Shown here one piece after another: positions 1 through 9,785 of a stretch of 64,000 nucleotides of DNA (position 1 is its first letter; the number at the start of each line of letters is the position of its first letter). Position numbers and translations under genes: made by a program. Location of the stretch: contig CAUQNX010000005.1 in NCBI GenBank assembly GCA_963519845.1, forward strand, positions 1 through 64,000. The letters are read 5' to 3'. The DNA comes from Moellerella sp963519845 (GTDB taxonomy: Bacteria; Pseudomonadota; Gammaproteobacteria; Enterobacterales; Enterobacteriaceae). Under the pieces are notes generated by a model. It was not told the DNA's origin and made no database searches. It saw nothing but the letters and a program-made list of their open reading frames with translations.

Positions 1-172
1 GTAAAGGTAATTCTTTTCATTATATTTCCTTGTATTCAATCTCTGTCACAAAAGTTAGAATCATATAGATTTGAATTACATAAAAAAGAGATCTAATACA
101 CAAAATAATAATCAAAAACGGCTGTTTATTGAGAGAGATCTCATTTATAGATTAAATTCTCTTTTTTACACC

Positions 173-224
173 ATAAAAAAAGCCGATATACCAATAACAG
201 TAAACTGCTTGGTATATCGGCTTT
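173..224 (-). terminator. Intrinsic terminator after mukB
   Basis: A perfect 15-bp inverted repeat (179-193 with 210-224, 16-nt loop) lies 26 bp past the mukB stop. On the minus strand the stem runs straight into a tract of seven Ts, the classic rho-independent layout, so it should end the cmoM-mukFEB transcript. Bases 1-172 are AT-rich and show no gene. Confidence 0.85.
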
Positions 225-249
225 AATTAGCCTTAACTAAAATAAATAA

Positions 250-3200
250 TTAATTATCTATTTCAGTCGAAATCAGCTTTTCGTTTGTAGTAATCTCTTG
301 ACCAAATCCCTTAAGACCAACCACATGCACCTGTTCATTATTGCCAAATACTTTACGCACTAATTTATAGGTCGTTCCCTTCTCAGGACTGATATTTTCC
401 GGCGCGGCAATAATCAGCTGCATTTGCAGACGTTCACATAATTCAAATAGTGTGGCGATAGATTTCGCATCCAAACGCGCAGCTTCATCGAGGAACAGTA
501 AGCGACAAGGAATAATATCTTTTGCTCGTAAGCGTCGAGACTCTTCTTCCCAGCTTTGCACTACCATTACCAGAATAGACATACCTGTACCTATGGCTTC
601 TCCCGTTGATAAAGCGCCACTTTCCGCTTTTAGCCAACCATCGGAGCCACGATTCACTTCCACATCCATCTCAAGGTAATTACGATAATCTAGCAGTTCT
701 TCACCAATAGTTTGCGGTAGACGCTGCCCCATATCGACCTGAGGATTTAATCGCTGATAGAGTTTGGCGATGGCTTCAGAGAAGGTGAGTCGTTGACTAG
801 TAAACAGATCTTGATGTTGTTCATGCTCTTCCGACAATACATCCAACAAGAGCGCATGACTTTCACGAATATTAACATTCAGTCTAACGCCCTTCACCTG
901 ACCGAAGGAGACCGACTGCAATCCTTGGTTCAACATGCGAATTCGATTTTGCTCACGCTGAATGGTTTTACGAATAATATTAGCAACACTTTTGGCGCTG
1001 ATGGCTAATTTTTGTTCACGTGCCGTCAACTCTTCAGTCAGACGTCCCAGTTCGATCTCCATTTGTTCAATGGCATCAATAGGGTCGTCAGTACGAATGA
1101 TATCTTGACGAATACGCTCGCGCAGATGTTGATAAACAGCAATAAAGAACTGAATTTTGCGCTCTGGGCGTTTAGGATCTTCAGATAAACGCAGTACATC
1201 GCGCAGATGTTCATTATCTGCCACCGCATGACGGAGCGCACCCAGTGCTTTATCCGACATAGAGCGCAGACTGTCACCATCCTGATAAGCCAGTTCTCGA
1301 CGATGTAAACGGCGCTCAACGCCATTGTCTTTCACCAAACGCATTACCGCACACCAACCCGCTTTGGCAGTAACAACCTGCTCACGTAATTGATGATAAT
1401 CACGTTCTAACTTACGAATACGTTTCTGTAAGTTATCCATTTCTGCTTCACACAGCGTCATCTGTTTTTCTAACTGATTAATACGACTGCGATTAGTCAT
1501 AACAGATTGATGCAATTCATCGCGTCTTGCGCGTGCTCGTACTTCTGCATCAGGATCGGCTTTAACACCCATTTCCTGAATTTCAGCGTGCAACTCTTTC
1601 AGCATATCTTGCTTCGTTTCATAAGAGCTGCGTAGTGACGCTAAAACCTGACTAAACTGAGATGATTGTGTTTGATGCTGACGTAACTGCTCACGCGAAC
1701 GGGTACGATCCGCTTCGGCATGTTCAAGTCGCTGACGTAATTTTTCATTTAAATCTGAATTTTCACTGACCATGCCAGTCGAGTCGCTATAGCTAAAGTG
1801 CGAACGACGTTGAACCACTTCGACCAATGAAAATGCCTGCTGTTTAGCCAGCTGTTGACTATGCTTCGCCAACTCATAATCTTTACGTAACTGTTCATGT
1901 TGCTCAGGATCACTTTGTAGAACAGCCACTATAGGCTCAAGCTTGGTCAATGTTTGTGCATGTTTCTGTAAGAAATAAGCCGCTTCTTCCGCTTCTGCCA
2001 ACTCTTCTTTGACTTCTTCAACACGGTCAATCAGGGTTTCATCCAATAACAATCCCATTAATGGAATTAGCTTATTGAGTGCGGTAATACGCTCTTTACC
2101 TTGGGTAAATTGCTGGCGCTGCTGCTGAGTTTGCTCTTCAAACTGGGCAAGAGCGCGCTCTAGTTCATTGCGCTTCTGATTCAGATCCCGCATTTCAGCT
2201 TCAGGATCATTATCAAAGGCCACTGAGATATGCTTACCGATAAAACGACTGAATGATTGATGCAAGCGCTGGATCTTCTGCACATCAAAAGAGAGAGTCG
2301 CATAACGCTCAGCTAAGCTATCGCGTTCTAAGCTTAGGGTCTCTAATTGATTTTCACGAGCAGCGCGACCGAAAAGTGGCACTTCAGGATAACGGGAAAA
2401 ACGCCATTGACGCTCTGAAGATTGCACTAATACGGCTTGTTCAAACTCTTGTGCATTAAATACACTGTCATCAAAGGATTGCGGGTCCCCTTCGATAAAA
2501 TAGACATCTTCAGGACAATCTTGTAGCGTTTCTAATTGCGGGCGAACAAGAGAGAGATCTTGTACTACTATACCATGACGCGCGGGGCCATAGAGTGCCG
2601 AGAAATAAGGCGCATCATCGATGGTGATATCATCATAAATCTCAGATAAGAGCATACCGCCAAAACGCTCAGCTAACGCCAGCATTCGGCTATCATCCGC
2701 GCCACTTGGCTGACTTAAACGTTCAATTTGTTGTTCGATAAGACGTTTTTGGGCAGAAATTTCATCACGTTCAACAGTAAACTCGCGCTCACGCTCAAGT
2801 AACTGCTGCATAAACTCAGTAACTTCCTGACCATTAACAAACTCTTCTGCTGCCTGTTCACTGAGCTGACTTAATGCATCTTGTGCCGCTAACCAAATAG
2901 GAGCTTTGGTGGTTAATTGCTGAATACGCTGGCGGATTTGCTCCACCTCTTGGCGCATCTGCATACGCTGTTCGCCGCTGTCATTAACAACCAGTGTTAA
3001 CTCTTCTTGCTGCGCTTCTAACTCAGCCATTACCGCATCGAGCTCATCAGGCTCATAGCGTTGATTATAACGCTTACAGAATTCATTTAGTGAACGTTCT
3101 GCATTTTGTTGACTATTGAGGCGTTGCTCAAGTTCAGAAAGCTGCATACGCAACGGATGAACTCGCTCAGATAGATGCTTTTGTGATGACCATTCACGCA

Positions 3201-4707
3201 ATAATTCACGTGCTTGTTGATAGGCCTCACGACGGCTGGTTTCGCCAATAATATCTTTAACCAGCTGATAAGCCTGTTCAAATTGGCTATGCCCTGCATC
3301 AGCAACACTGATTTTTTGCTCAAAAGCCAGTAATGCCGAAGTCGCTTGCTGCTCTTTAGCTTCAAATGTATCTAACCATTCATCCATATTTTCGATGGAT
3401 AAATCGGGCAATTGACAAAGCTCACGCGCCCGTTCTAACGCATGCAGCGCTTGCTGATATTGGATCGCACGGGTTTGTTGAACATCGAGCGCTTGTTGAT
3501 AATCCGCCAGCTGATTTTTCAGTTCATCAACTTCGAGTTCAGCCGCTTCTGATCTTGCTTCATATTCAGCATGGAGATCGTTAGCTTCTTCAACGACTTC
3601 CGTCTGTTCTTCAAGACGATAAGTTAGCTCTTCCACATCAGCCTGATAACGGTCAATCTTCTCTTGATGACGCATCGCCGCTTGAACTAAACTCAGGTGA
3701 TCATTGGCGCCTTGATAGTCAGTTTCCAAATCGGCAGAGACAGCGCTTTGCTCATTCAGCTCTCGGGCCATCTCCACATGTCGCACTTGCTCATGATTTA
3801 ACTGTTTACGCTGAGTGAGTAATTCGCTCCGTGCTGCCAATGTACCATCGAGATGAACTCGGCGTTCATTGGCATGGCGCATATAGTCAGCAGAAACATA
3901 ATCCGTTGACTGGCTTATTAACTGTTTAAACAGATCGCGATCTGACTGAGTGACACGGATCGCTTCCAGTGTCATACGGTTTTCACGCAGAGCCGATTCC
4001 ATATCTTGGAAAGCTTTGCGCACTCCGCTGTTTTCTGGCAGTAAATAATCTCTTAATGAGCGCGTGATGGCGCTGGAGATCCCACCATATAGCGAGGCCT
4101 CAATTAAGCGATAGAACTTACTGCGATCGCTGGCTGATCTTAGACGGCGAGGCACCACACCTAAATCAAATAACACCGAATGATAATCAGCGATAGAGTG
4201 GAATTGTTTGAATTGAACGCCTTCGGTATCATCAAATCGATCTTTAAGATCATTTAATGGAATAACCCGAGCTTGACGACCACCATCGATCACTTCCGTT
4301 AAAATTTCGGTAGGAACAATAGCGCTTGGTAAACCTTGGATCATAAAGGGTTTGATATCGACTTTTTTATCACGACCCGCCACTTGCTGTAAGCGAACAC
4401 CGACCATAACGCGCTGGTGTTTGGAGTTCACCACATCCAATACGGCGTAGCAGACACCGGGACGCAACTTACCGTGCAAACCTTTATCACGGGAACCCGA
4501 GGTCGCGCCCGCTTCTGTGGTATTACGAAAATGAAGTAAGGTCAGATCGGGGATCATCGCGGTGATAAATGCCGCCATAGTGGTTGATTTACCCGCACCA
4601 TTACCGCCAGATAAGGTGGTTACCATCTCATCTAAATCAAAGGTTCTGGCAAAAAATCCATTCCAGTTAACTAGCGTCAGTGAGCGAAATTTTCCGCGTT
4701 CAATCAT
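250..4707 (-). CDS. mukB: Chromosome partition protein MukB (SMC-like ATPase)
   Basis: MukB is the SMC-like ATPase subunit of the MukBEF condensin, which compacts and helps segregate the nucleoid. At 1485 aa it matches the usual length (about 1486). The N-terminal head has a Walker A loop (GGNGAGKS, residues 34-41). A long Glu/Gln/Arg-rich coiled coil follows, broken by a globular hinge around residues 640-800. The C-terminal head carries the ABC signature LSTGE (1366-1370) and the Walker B LLFLDEA (about 1403-1409). Its ATG overlaps the mukE stop as ATGA, so the two are translationally coupled. It is the last gene of a four-gene operon and is followed by a strong terminator. All key ATPase residues are present. 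Confidence 0.98.
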   Translation of the reverse strand: MIERGKFRSLTLVNWNGFFARTFDLDEMVTTLSGGNGAGKSTTMAAFITAMIPDLTLLHFRNTTEAGATSGSRDKGLHGKLRPGVCYAVLDVVNSKHQRVMVGVRLQQVAGRDKKVDIKPFMIQGLPSAIVPTEILTEVIDGGRQARVIPLNDLKDRFDDTEGVQFKQFHSIADYHSVLFDLGVVPRRLRSASDRSKFYRLIEASLYGGISSAITRSLRDYLLPENSGVRKAFQDMESALRENRMTLEAIRVTQSDRDLFKQLISQSTDYVSADYMRHANERRVHLDGTLAARSELLTQRKQLNHEQVRHVEMARELNEQSAVSADLETDYQGANDHLSLVQAAMRHQEKIDRYQADVEELTYRLEEQTEVVEEANDLHAEYEARSEAAELEVDELKNQLADYQQALDVQQTRAIQYQQALHALERARELCQLPDLSIENMDEWLDTFEAKEQQATSALLAFEQKISVADAGHSQFEQAYQLVKDIIGETSRREAYQQARELLREWSSQKHLSERVHPLRMQLSELEQRLNSQQNAERSLNEFCKRYNQRYEPDELDAVMAELEAQQEELTLVVNDSGEQRMQMRQEVEQIRQRIQQLTTKAPIWLAAQDALSQLSEQAAEEFVNGQEVTEFMQQLLEREREFTVERDEISAQKRLIEQQIERLSQPSGADDSRMLALAERFGGMLLSEIYDDITIDDAPYFSALYGPARHGIVVQDLSLVRPQLETLQDCPEDVYFIEGDPQSFDDSVFNAQEFEQAVLVQSSERQWRFSRYPEVPLFGRAARENQLETLSLERDSLAERYATLSFDVQKIQRLHQSFSRFIGKHISVAFDNDPEAEMRDLNQKRNELERALAQFEEQTQQQRQQFTQGKERITALNKLIPLMGLLLDETLIDRVEEVKEELAEAEEAAYFLQKHAQTLTKLEPIVAVLQSDPEQHEQLRKDYELAKHSQQLAKQQAFSLVEVVQRRSHFSYSDSTGMVSENSDLNEKLRQRLEHAEADRTRSREQLRQHQTQSSQFSQVLASLRSSYETKQDMLKELHAEIQEMGVKADPDAEVRARARRDELHQSVMTNRSRINQLEKQMTLCEAEMDNLQKRIRKLERDYHQLREQVVTAKAGWCAVMRLVKDNGVERRLHRRELAYQDGDSLRSMSDKALGALRHAVADNEHLRDVLRLSEDPKRPERKIQFFIAVYQHLRERIRQDIIRTDDPIDAIEQMEIELGRLTEELTAREQKLAISAKSVANIIRKTIQREQNRIRMLNQGLQSVSFGQVKGVRLNVNIRESHALLLDVLSEEHEQHQDLFTSQRLTFSEAIAKLYQRLNPQVDMGQRLPQTIGEELLDYRNYLEMDVEVNRGSDGWLKAESGALSTGEAIGTGMSILVMVVQSWEEESRRLRAKDIIPCRLLFLDEAARLDAKSIATLFELCERLQMQLIIAAPENISPEKGTTYKLVRKVFGNNEQVHVVGLKGFGQEITTNEKLISTEIDN

Positions 4708-5423
4708 AACTGTTCATCCTCACTTTCAGCTGACTCAGGGTGTTCATCTTCATCGTCACTCTCTTCTAGCGATAATCCCGGCTCTAAAGAGACAGCTTCA
4801 CCATCACGGATCATGCGTAATTGAGCTTCTTGCGGATTATCACCTGCGCGGACATCTGCACCAAACCGGAATACCGATTCCATAATGGTAAATTTGTTTG
4901 AATCATTTTGCAGAAAATAGACCATTCCCAAACGACGTAAGCGGTTTAGTGAGGTGCGCAATTTTTCCTGTAATTTTTGTTTATCGAGATCAGAGCCTGT
5001 CGAGCGTTGATTAACAAATTTAAGTAATTTATTTTCGTCGGCTAATGACAGCAGTTCCTCAAACAGTTCTTGCGAGGTAAAAATGCCCTGATTGGCCAAC
5101 CGCTCGGGACTCAAATAGAGATAGCAGAGGATTTTACCGACCATCATATCGAGCTCAGATAGCACTGAGCGCGCAATTAGGGTAGTTGAGCGCGGGCGCA
5201 AATAGAAGAAACCTTCAGGCGCGCGGATCAACTCCACATTATAGCGGATATAAAAATGCTCTAACTCCTCTTGGAAATCCATCAAAAAAGCATGATTATC
5301 AAGATCATCAATGCTGATATGGCGACCCGATCTGAGCTGACTGTCTAATTCAGGAAAAAGTGAACTAGATAATGCTTGTGCCAGTTTAACTGACATGAAT
5401 TGTTCAATATTTGTCGATGACAT
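4704..5423 (-). CDS. mukE: Chromosome partition protein MukE
   Basis: MukE is the winged-helix accessory subunit that binds MukF and regulates the MukB ATPase in the condensin complex. The start is placed at the ATG of MSSTNIEQ (239 aa) because that is where known MukE proteins begin; the frame stays open 27 nt further upstream to another possible start. The body carries the conserved stretches HAFLMDFQEELE and FFYLRPRSTT, and the C-terminus is a very acidic tail (EESDDEDEH), as in the family. The gene begins inside the last 20 bp of mukF and its stop overlaps the mukB start by 4 bp, so the three subunits are read from one coupled message. Confidence 0.97.
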   Translation of the reverse strand: MSSTNIEQFMSVKLAQALSSSLFPELDSQLRSGRHISIDDLDNHAFLMDFQEELEHFYIRYNVELIRAPEGFFYLRPRSTTLIARSVLSELDMMVGKILCYLYLSPERLANQGIFTSQELFEELLSLADENKLLKFVNQRSTGSDLDKQKLQEKLRTSLNRLRRLGMVYFLQNDSNKFTIMESVFRFGADVRAGDNPQEAQLRMIRDGEAVSLEPGLSLEESDDEDEHPESAESEDEQL

Positions 5424-6729
5424 GTGCCTGTACCTTGGCTCCGTGATCATTAATCGCTAACCATTCTGCCGGAATTCCGGTCAGATCAGCCTCTGCTACA
5501 CCTAGTTTTACTGCCTGATCGATAACAATACGAGCAACATCAAAGTGACGTTTTTGCGGATATTGTTTTAGGTATTCACATAACACCTTTCCAATATCAA
5601 GAGGTTGTTGAGTTTGTTTATAAATCGCTAACTCGATGGCCATTAATTCAGCCAGTCGATCATTCACTTCACTAAACTCTTCAAACTCTAACTCGAGAGG
5701 GAGTTCCCCCGTCACTTCTTCATCACGCAAGGTAAGCTCATCATCTCGCATGTCAAATAGACGATCGGCATTGGCATAAGTCAAAGCCCATGGACTATCA
5801 AAATACTGTTGTACCGATTGTCTCAGACGTTGTGAGAAAATCCGGTTTTTATCCATATCAATCGCAGTACGGATAAATTTATGGACATGGCGATCATAGC
5901 CAATCCATAAATCAATAGATTGCTGACCCCAGCTAACGATACGATCTAATTTATTTTGCAGATCGAAAACCAGTTTATCTATTGGTTCGAAAAATTGCTG
6001 GGCATTCATATTCTCTTCTTGAATACGTAGCAAATTGGCTTGTAATTTATCGCCCGCTGCCTCTAGCGTATCCTGCAACTCACGCAAAGTGCCTGAGGTT
6101 TCAGAAAGAAGTTGCTCACAATTGGCTATCGCCGCTTGCCAGTCTTGATTAAGCAATAAGGCGATATCTTCTTTGATACCGTTTTGCTGCTCATCCATTA
6201 TGCGCTGAGTCATATCAATACTATCGAATATTTCAGCAACTGAATATTTTAGTGGAGCAAAAACATGACGGTGCCAATGATATTCATCGCCACCCTCTTC
6301 TGCCGATTCCGCTGCGCGATTTAATTCATTCGCCACAATCGAAAGCTGCATAGATAATCGCAACGTAGAGAACTCACGCTGACGAATATAGTAATCGCTG
6401 ATGCCAATACCCAAAGGAGTTAGGCGATAAATAGCATTACCTTCGATAATATCGCTAGAGAATCGATTAAATAATTTCTGCCGTACCATATCATTAATGG
6501 CATTGTTGGCTCGCACATTTAAGGATTCAGTCGTCTGCTCGAAACCTTTACACACGGCGCGAAATGCATCTATTAACTCGCCTTCTGTCATTTCGCCATT
6601 AATTCGTTCACTGTTAAGCACTGCAACAGCTAATAAAAATGCTAATCGTTCCGGTGGAAGCGAAATAGAGAAATCATTTTTGCGTGCCCAGGACACAAGC
6701 TCGGGGACGGTCTGGGATAACTCACTCAT
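5404..6729 (-). CDS. mukF: Chromosome partition protein MukF (kleisin)
   Basis: MukF is the kleisin subunit that bridges the MukB heads and holds two MukE dimers. Length 441 aa matches the family (about 440). The N-terminal third is the winged-helix dimerisation domain (starting MSELSQTVPELVSWA), followed by a long helical middle region and a C-terminal winged helix that contacts the MukB head. An AAAGGA ribosome site precedes the ATG. The start overlaps the cmoM stop by 4 bp and the end overlaps mukE by 20 bp, so the cmoM-mukF-mukE-mukB order of E. coli is fully kept. Confidence 0.97.
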   Translation of the reverse strand: MSELSQTVPELVSWARKNDFSISLPPERLAFLLAVAVLNSERINGEMTEGELIDAFRAVCKGFEQTTESLNVRANNAINDMVRQKLFNRFSSDIIEGNAIYRLTPLGIGISDYYIRQREFSTLRLSMQLSIVANELNRAAESAEEGGDEYHWHRHVFAPLKYSVAEIFDSIDMTQRIMDEQQNGIKEDIALLLNQDWQAAIANCEQLLSETSGTLRELQDTLEAAGDKLQANLLRIQEENMNAQQFFEPIDKLVFDLQNKLDRIVSWGQQSIDLWIGYDRHVHKFIRTAIDMDKNRIFSQRLRQSVQQYFDSPWALTYANADRLFDMRDDELTLRDEEVTGELPLELEFEEFSEVNDRLAELMAIELAIYKQTQQPLDIGKVLCEYLKQYPQKRHFDVARIVIDQAVKLGVAEADLTGIPAEWLAINDHGAKVQAHVIDKY

Positions 6730-7514
6730 ATTGCGTCCTTTCTATTTATTTTTCGTGCCATAACATGAATATATCGCCCGAGGCTGATATAGGGTTCCTG
6801 CCGGCAATAACGCTGTTCAAGTGCAAGTAATGCAGGAAAGTCTTTATTTTGCAGCTGGCGGCTCTGTAAATAATCATGAAATATGCGTACACCGCTTTTT
6901 CCCACAATTTGCAACCCAGACTCATCAAGCCATTGATAGACATCTTCCGGCACTAACGGATATTCTGGCGATAACGAACGCTTGCGGCGACGCTGCATAT
7001 TAGGTGTCGCTAAATGAAAATTACCCAAGATGGCATTTCTCATCACTAACCCATTGGCGTTATAGAACATAACCGATAATGCGCCGCCTGGGGTGATTAT
7101 ATCTGTCAGAACTTCAATTGCATATTTTTGATCGCTGATCCATTCAAGAACCGCATGAAATAAAACTACATCAACAGGTTGATCGAGGTGCTGCTGAATA
7201 TCTTGTACCGCACAGTGAATAAAACGCATTCGATGGCTAATGCCCTGCTCTTCTGCCGCTATTTTAGCGCGCGCCAACATGGCTTCGGATAAGTCGCAAA
7301 GTATCACCTCATGGCCCAATTCCGCAAGCTTACGCGAAAAATAACCTTCGCCACCGCCAGCATCTAAAATACGCAGTCTCTGCCCACTCGAAGGATTAGC
7401 CAACAAATCGGTTAAGTCTTGCCAAACAACCGCCTCACGGATTTGTCCCTTGGTGGTCCCATAAATGTTGTTGGAAAATTTTTCAGCGATATCATCAAAA
7501 TTGCGATCAGCCAT
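6726..7514 (-). CDS. cmoM: tRNA 5-carboxymethoxyuridine methyltransferase CmoM
   Basis: CmoM (formerly SmtA) is an S-adenosylmethionine-dependent methyltransferase that converts cmo5U to its methyl ester at the wobble position of certain tRNAs. The 262-aa protein has the class I Rossmann fold: motif I is LDAGGGEGYFSRKL near residue 50, followed by the acidic strand EVILCDLSEAML. It heads the operon with mukFEB, overlapping mukF by ATGA, as in E. coli. A GGTAA-type ribosome site lies just upstream of the ATG. The linkage of a tRNA-modification gene to condensin is conserved but its functional reason is unknown. Confidence 0.93.
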   Translation of the reverse strand: MADRNFDDIAEKFSNNIYGTTKGQIREAVVWQDLTDLLANPSSGQRLRILDAGGGEGYFSRKLAELGHEVILCDLSEAMLARAKIAAEEQGISHRMRFIHCAVQDIQQHLDQPVDVVLFHAVLEWISDQKYAIEVLTDIITPGGALSVMFYNANGLVMRNAILGNFHLATPNMQRRRKRSLSPEYPLVPEDVYQWLDESGLQIVGKSGVRIFHDYLQSRQLQNKDFPALLALEQRYCRQEPYISLGRYIHVMARKINRKDAI

Positions 7515-7685
7515 GCTTTACCTAATGATCATTCTATTAATGCAGAATTCTGCGAATCTATTCGTATCCATATGTTCAATCAATAGCAGAGAAATCGGCT
7601 TGAAACCCTAAGCCATAAATGAAAATAATGACACCAATGGGGGTTCGATTTTAAGCTCGAGTTAACGGCTATAGCGAGACGCCGA

Positions 7686-7691
7686 ATTATA
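7686..7691 (-). promoter_or_regulatory. Candidate -10 box of cmoM-mukFEB promoter
   Basis: Read on the minus strand this is a perfect TATAAT, about 170 bp before the cmoM ATG. I see no good -35 element at 16-18 bp, so it is a candidate only. It lies in the 278-bp divergent region shared with elyC. Confidence 0.35.
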
Positions 7692-7753
7692 ACAGAAAAT
7701 CATGGTTATTTTGACAGTACCTTCGAATTCTGTGCTATGTCATACTGACTGGC

Positions 7754-7759
7754 TATAAT
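7754..7759 (+). promoter_or_regulatory. Candidate -10 box of elyC promoter
   Basis: A perfect TATAAT stands 33 bp before the elyC ATG, which gives a leader of about 25 nt. A TTGACA hexamer at 7711-7716 is too far away (37 bp) to be its partner; it could instead pair with the weaker TATGTC at 7736-7741. So there may be two overlapping starts. Confidence 0.45.
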
Positions 7760-7792
7760 TCCGACAAGCTATACAGTAATCTAAGGTTTCTT

Positions 7793-8617
7793 ATGTTATT
7801 TATATTGAAAAAATATTTTGGTTCATTGCTTATGCCACTTCCGGTATTGCTGATTGTCGGCTTTATTGGCCTTATTTTGCTCTGGTTTACCCGCTGGCAG
7901 AAAAGTGGCAAATCTTGTGTGTCTCTTAGCTTGATCCTGATTATGTTGTTGGGATTACAACCGGTTGCAGATAAATTATTATCTCCCATAGAGTCAGGTT
8001 ATGAAAAACGCTATGAGCTGATGAGCCAATCTTCTGTGGATATTGGTTATATCGTCGTTCTTGGTGGTGGATTTACCTATAATCCTGAGTGGGCACCGAG
8101 CTCAAATCTACTGAATAACAGTCTTCCTCGTGTTGTCGAGGGGGTACGCCTCTATCTAAAACATCCTGGCAGTAAGTTGATCTTTACTGGCGGACGCGGC
8201 GAAAACAGTATTAGTAGTGCTGAAGTGGCTGCTCAAGTCGCCCAATCTCTGGGGGTTCCCGCAGAAGATACTATTGCCCTAATCGACCCCAAAGATACGC
8301 AAGAAGAGGCTTATGAAGTTGAAAAAATATTGGGTAAACAACCATTTATCTTAGTAACTTCCGCCAGTCATTTAGCACGCGCAGAACGTTTTTTTCTGGC
8401 TCGTAAGATGAATCCAATCCCAGCCCCTGCGAATCAACTGGTGATCACCACGCCACTTAATGCATGGGAGCGATTTATTCCTTCATCTTACTATTTTGGC
8501 CACGCTGAACGCGCTTGGTATGAGACGCTGGGGAATATCTGGCAGAAATTTAAACCAGATAATACCCAACCACTAGCTAACGAGCTTCCTGCTGTGGAAG
8601 CGGTAGCTGCTGAATAG
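7793..8617 (+). CDS. elyC: Envelope biogenesis factor ElyC (DUF218)
   Basis: ElyC (YcbC) is an inner-membrane protein needed for normal peptidoglycan assembly in E. coli, especially at low temperature; its biochemical activity is not settled. The 274-aa product has two N-terminal membrane segments (roughly residues 12-35 and 43-58), then a periplasmic DUF218 domain with the hallmark IVVLGGGF near residue 84, followed by FTGGRGEN and LVTSASHLARAERFF. The N-terminus MLFILKKYFG aligns with the E. coli start. It is transcribed away from cmoM and ends at a shared bidirectional terminator. Confidence 0.92.
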   Translation: MLFILKKYFGSLLMPLPVLLIVGFIGLILLWFTRWQKSGKSCVSLSLILIMLLGLQPVADKLLSPIESGYEKRYELMSQSSVDIGYIVVLGGGFTYNPEWAPSSNLLNNSLPRVVEGVRLYLKHPGSKLIFTGGRGENSISSAEVAAQVAQSLGVPAEDTIALIDPKDTQEEAYEVEKILGKQPFILVTSASHLARAERFFLARKMNPIPAPANQLVITTPLNAWERFIPSSYYFGHAERAWYETLGNIWQKFKPDNTQPLANELPAVEAVAAE

Positions 8618-8636
8618 TATATCTTTCTTCGATAAG

Positions 8637-8680
8637 ATCAAAAAAGGTGCGTCGCTAAACCGACTACACCTTTTTTTTAC
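8637..8680. terminator. Bidirectional terminator between elyC and kdsB
   Basis: A-run, GGTG stem with an inner TCG/CGA pairing, then CACC and eight Ts (8671-8678). The A-run at 8640-8645 gives a T-run on the other strand, so it can serve both convergent genes. Confidence 0.8.
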
Positions 8681-8712
8681 TAATTAGTTAGTTCAATGCT
8701 TAATTATAACTA

Positions 8713-9465
8713 TTACTGGCGAGCAAGAACTAATTGGCGAACTAATTCTAAATCTTCCGGCGTATCTACACCCGCTCCCGGTGTCTCTTCTGCTACCGCG
8801 ACTTGGATCTTCTCGCCATACCAAAGTACTCTAAGTTGCTCTAGCATTTCAATATTTTCAAGCGGACTAGCTTCCCATTTCACATAGCGACGAATAAATC
8901 CGGCACGATAGGCATAGATACCAATATGACGCAGAAAATGTGAGCCGATTTGTGCTTTATTAATAGCAAATTGATCTCTTTCCCAAGGGATAGCTGCACG
9001 TGAAAAATAGAGCGCATAACCCAATTTATCTGAGACTACTTTAACGGCATTTGGATTAAAAGCTTCTTCCGCACTGGTGATAGGCACTGCAAGAGTCCCC
9101 ATCTCAGCTTGGCTATTAACTAGATTATCCGCAACTTGTTTGATAATAACCGGTGGGATCAGCGGCTCATCACCTTGTACATTAACAATTATTTCATCAT
9201 CTGCCAGCTGAAGCTTATCTATTACTTCGGCTAAACGCTCAGTACCTGAATGATGATTAATATCGGTCATACAAGCTTCACCACCAGCACGAGTTATAGC
9301 ATCAAAAACATCTTGATGATCTGTCGCAACAATCACGCGGGAAGCACCTGATTTTAGTGCTTGCTCCATTACCCGAATAATCATGGGCTTGCCACAAATA
9401 TCCGCTAAGGGCTTGCCTGGAAGTCGTGTTGAAGCAAATCGAGCGGGAATAATAACGGTAAACAC
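8713..9465 (-). CDS. kdsB: 3-deoxy-manno-octulosonate cytidylyltransferase (CMP-KDO synthetase)
   Basis: KdsB activates KDO with CTP to CMP-KDO for the lipopolysaccharide inner core. The 250-aa protein shows the nucleotidyltransferase motifs IIPARFASTRLPGKPL at the N-terminus, IVNVQGDEP near residue 95 and the C-terminal GVDTPEDLE. The start is a GTG at 9465, preceded by AAGGAAA at good spacing, and lies 2 bp after the ycaR stop, so the two genes are coupled. The ycaR-kdsB pair and the nearby lpxK-msbA genes form an outer-membrane lipid neighbourhood as in E. coli. Confidence 0.96.
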   Translation of the reverse strand: MFTVIIPARFASTRLPGKPLADICGKPMIIRVMEQALKSGASRVIVATDHQDVFDAITRAGGEACMTDINHHSGTERLAEVIDKLQLADDEIIVNVQGDEPLIPPVIIKQVADNLVNSQAEMGTLAVPITSAEEAFNPNAVKVVSDKLGYALYFSRAAIPWERDQFAINKAQIGSHFLRHIGIYAYRAGFIRRYVKWEASPLENIEMLEQLRVLWYGEKIQVAVAEETPGAGVDTPEDLELVRQLVLARQ

Positions 9466-9467
9466 GT

Positions 9468-9647
9468 TTATTTTCCTTCATCCAGCGCAATTTCACGCGC
9501 TTCATTTTGAAGTAGTACAGGAATACCATCACGAATGGGATAGGCAAGATGATCGATTTTACAGATAAGCTCTAAGTTGTCTTTATTGTAACTTAACTTA
9601 CCGTAACAAACTGGGCAGGCGATGATTTCAAGTAAACGATGATCCAT
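9468..9647 (-). CDS. ycaR: Trm112-family small protein YcaR
   Basis: A 59-aa protein of the Trm112/UPF0434 family, unknown role, always next to kdsB in enterobacteria. It begins MDHRLLEIIACPVC and ends with the conserved DGIPVLL segment. Only two of the usual zinc-type cysteines are obvious (IACPVC), with a third Cys in LICKID. The ATG at 9647 is chosen over an in-frame start 57 bp upstream because a GGGGGAA purine run sits just before it and the family starts with MDHRLLEI. Confidence 0.92.
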   Translation of the reverse strand: MDHRLLEIIACPVCYGKLSYNKDNLELICKIDHLAYPIRDGIPVLLQNEAREIALDEGK

Positions 9648-9728
9648 ATTTTCCCCCGAAGGACTTAAGTCATTTGGAGTCAGAATATCACAAGCGGGTA
9701 TCACCGTTAACTTGAATCTTTTGAAGTC

Positions 9729-9764
9729 GCTTTCCTTTCGACCTTAATGATCCGAAAAGAAAGC
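9729..9764 (-). other. Hairpin after the cold-shock-like gene
   Basis: A near-perfect 12-bp inverted repeat (9729-9740 with 9753-9764, one mismatch, 12-nt loop) lies between the cold-shock-like gene and ycaR. It has no T-run on the minus strand, so it is either a weak terminator or a processing/stability hairpin in a message that continues into ycaR-kdsB. Confidence 0.4.
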
Positions 9765-9785
9765 AGAAAAGGGGGTAGTTAGTAA

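Noticed and set aside
178..224. Large inverted repeat at the left edge as a possible transposon end
   Set aside because: It is a simple stem-loop with a T-run right after mukB, which is fully explained as a terminator.
250..4707. Several open frames of 70-100 codons on the strand opposite mukB and within ftsK
   Set aside because: They are out-of-frame shadows of long conserved genes with no start signals or family similarity.
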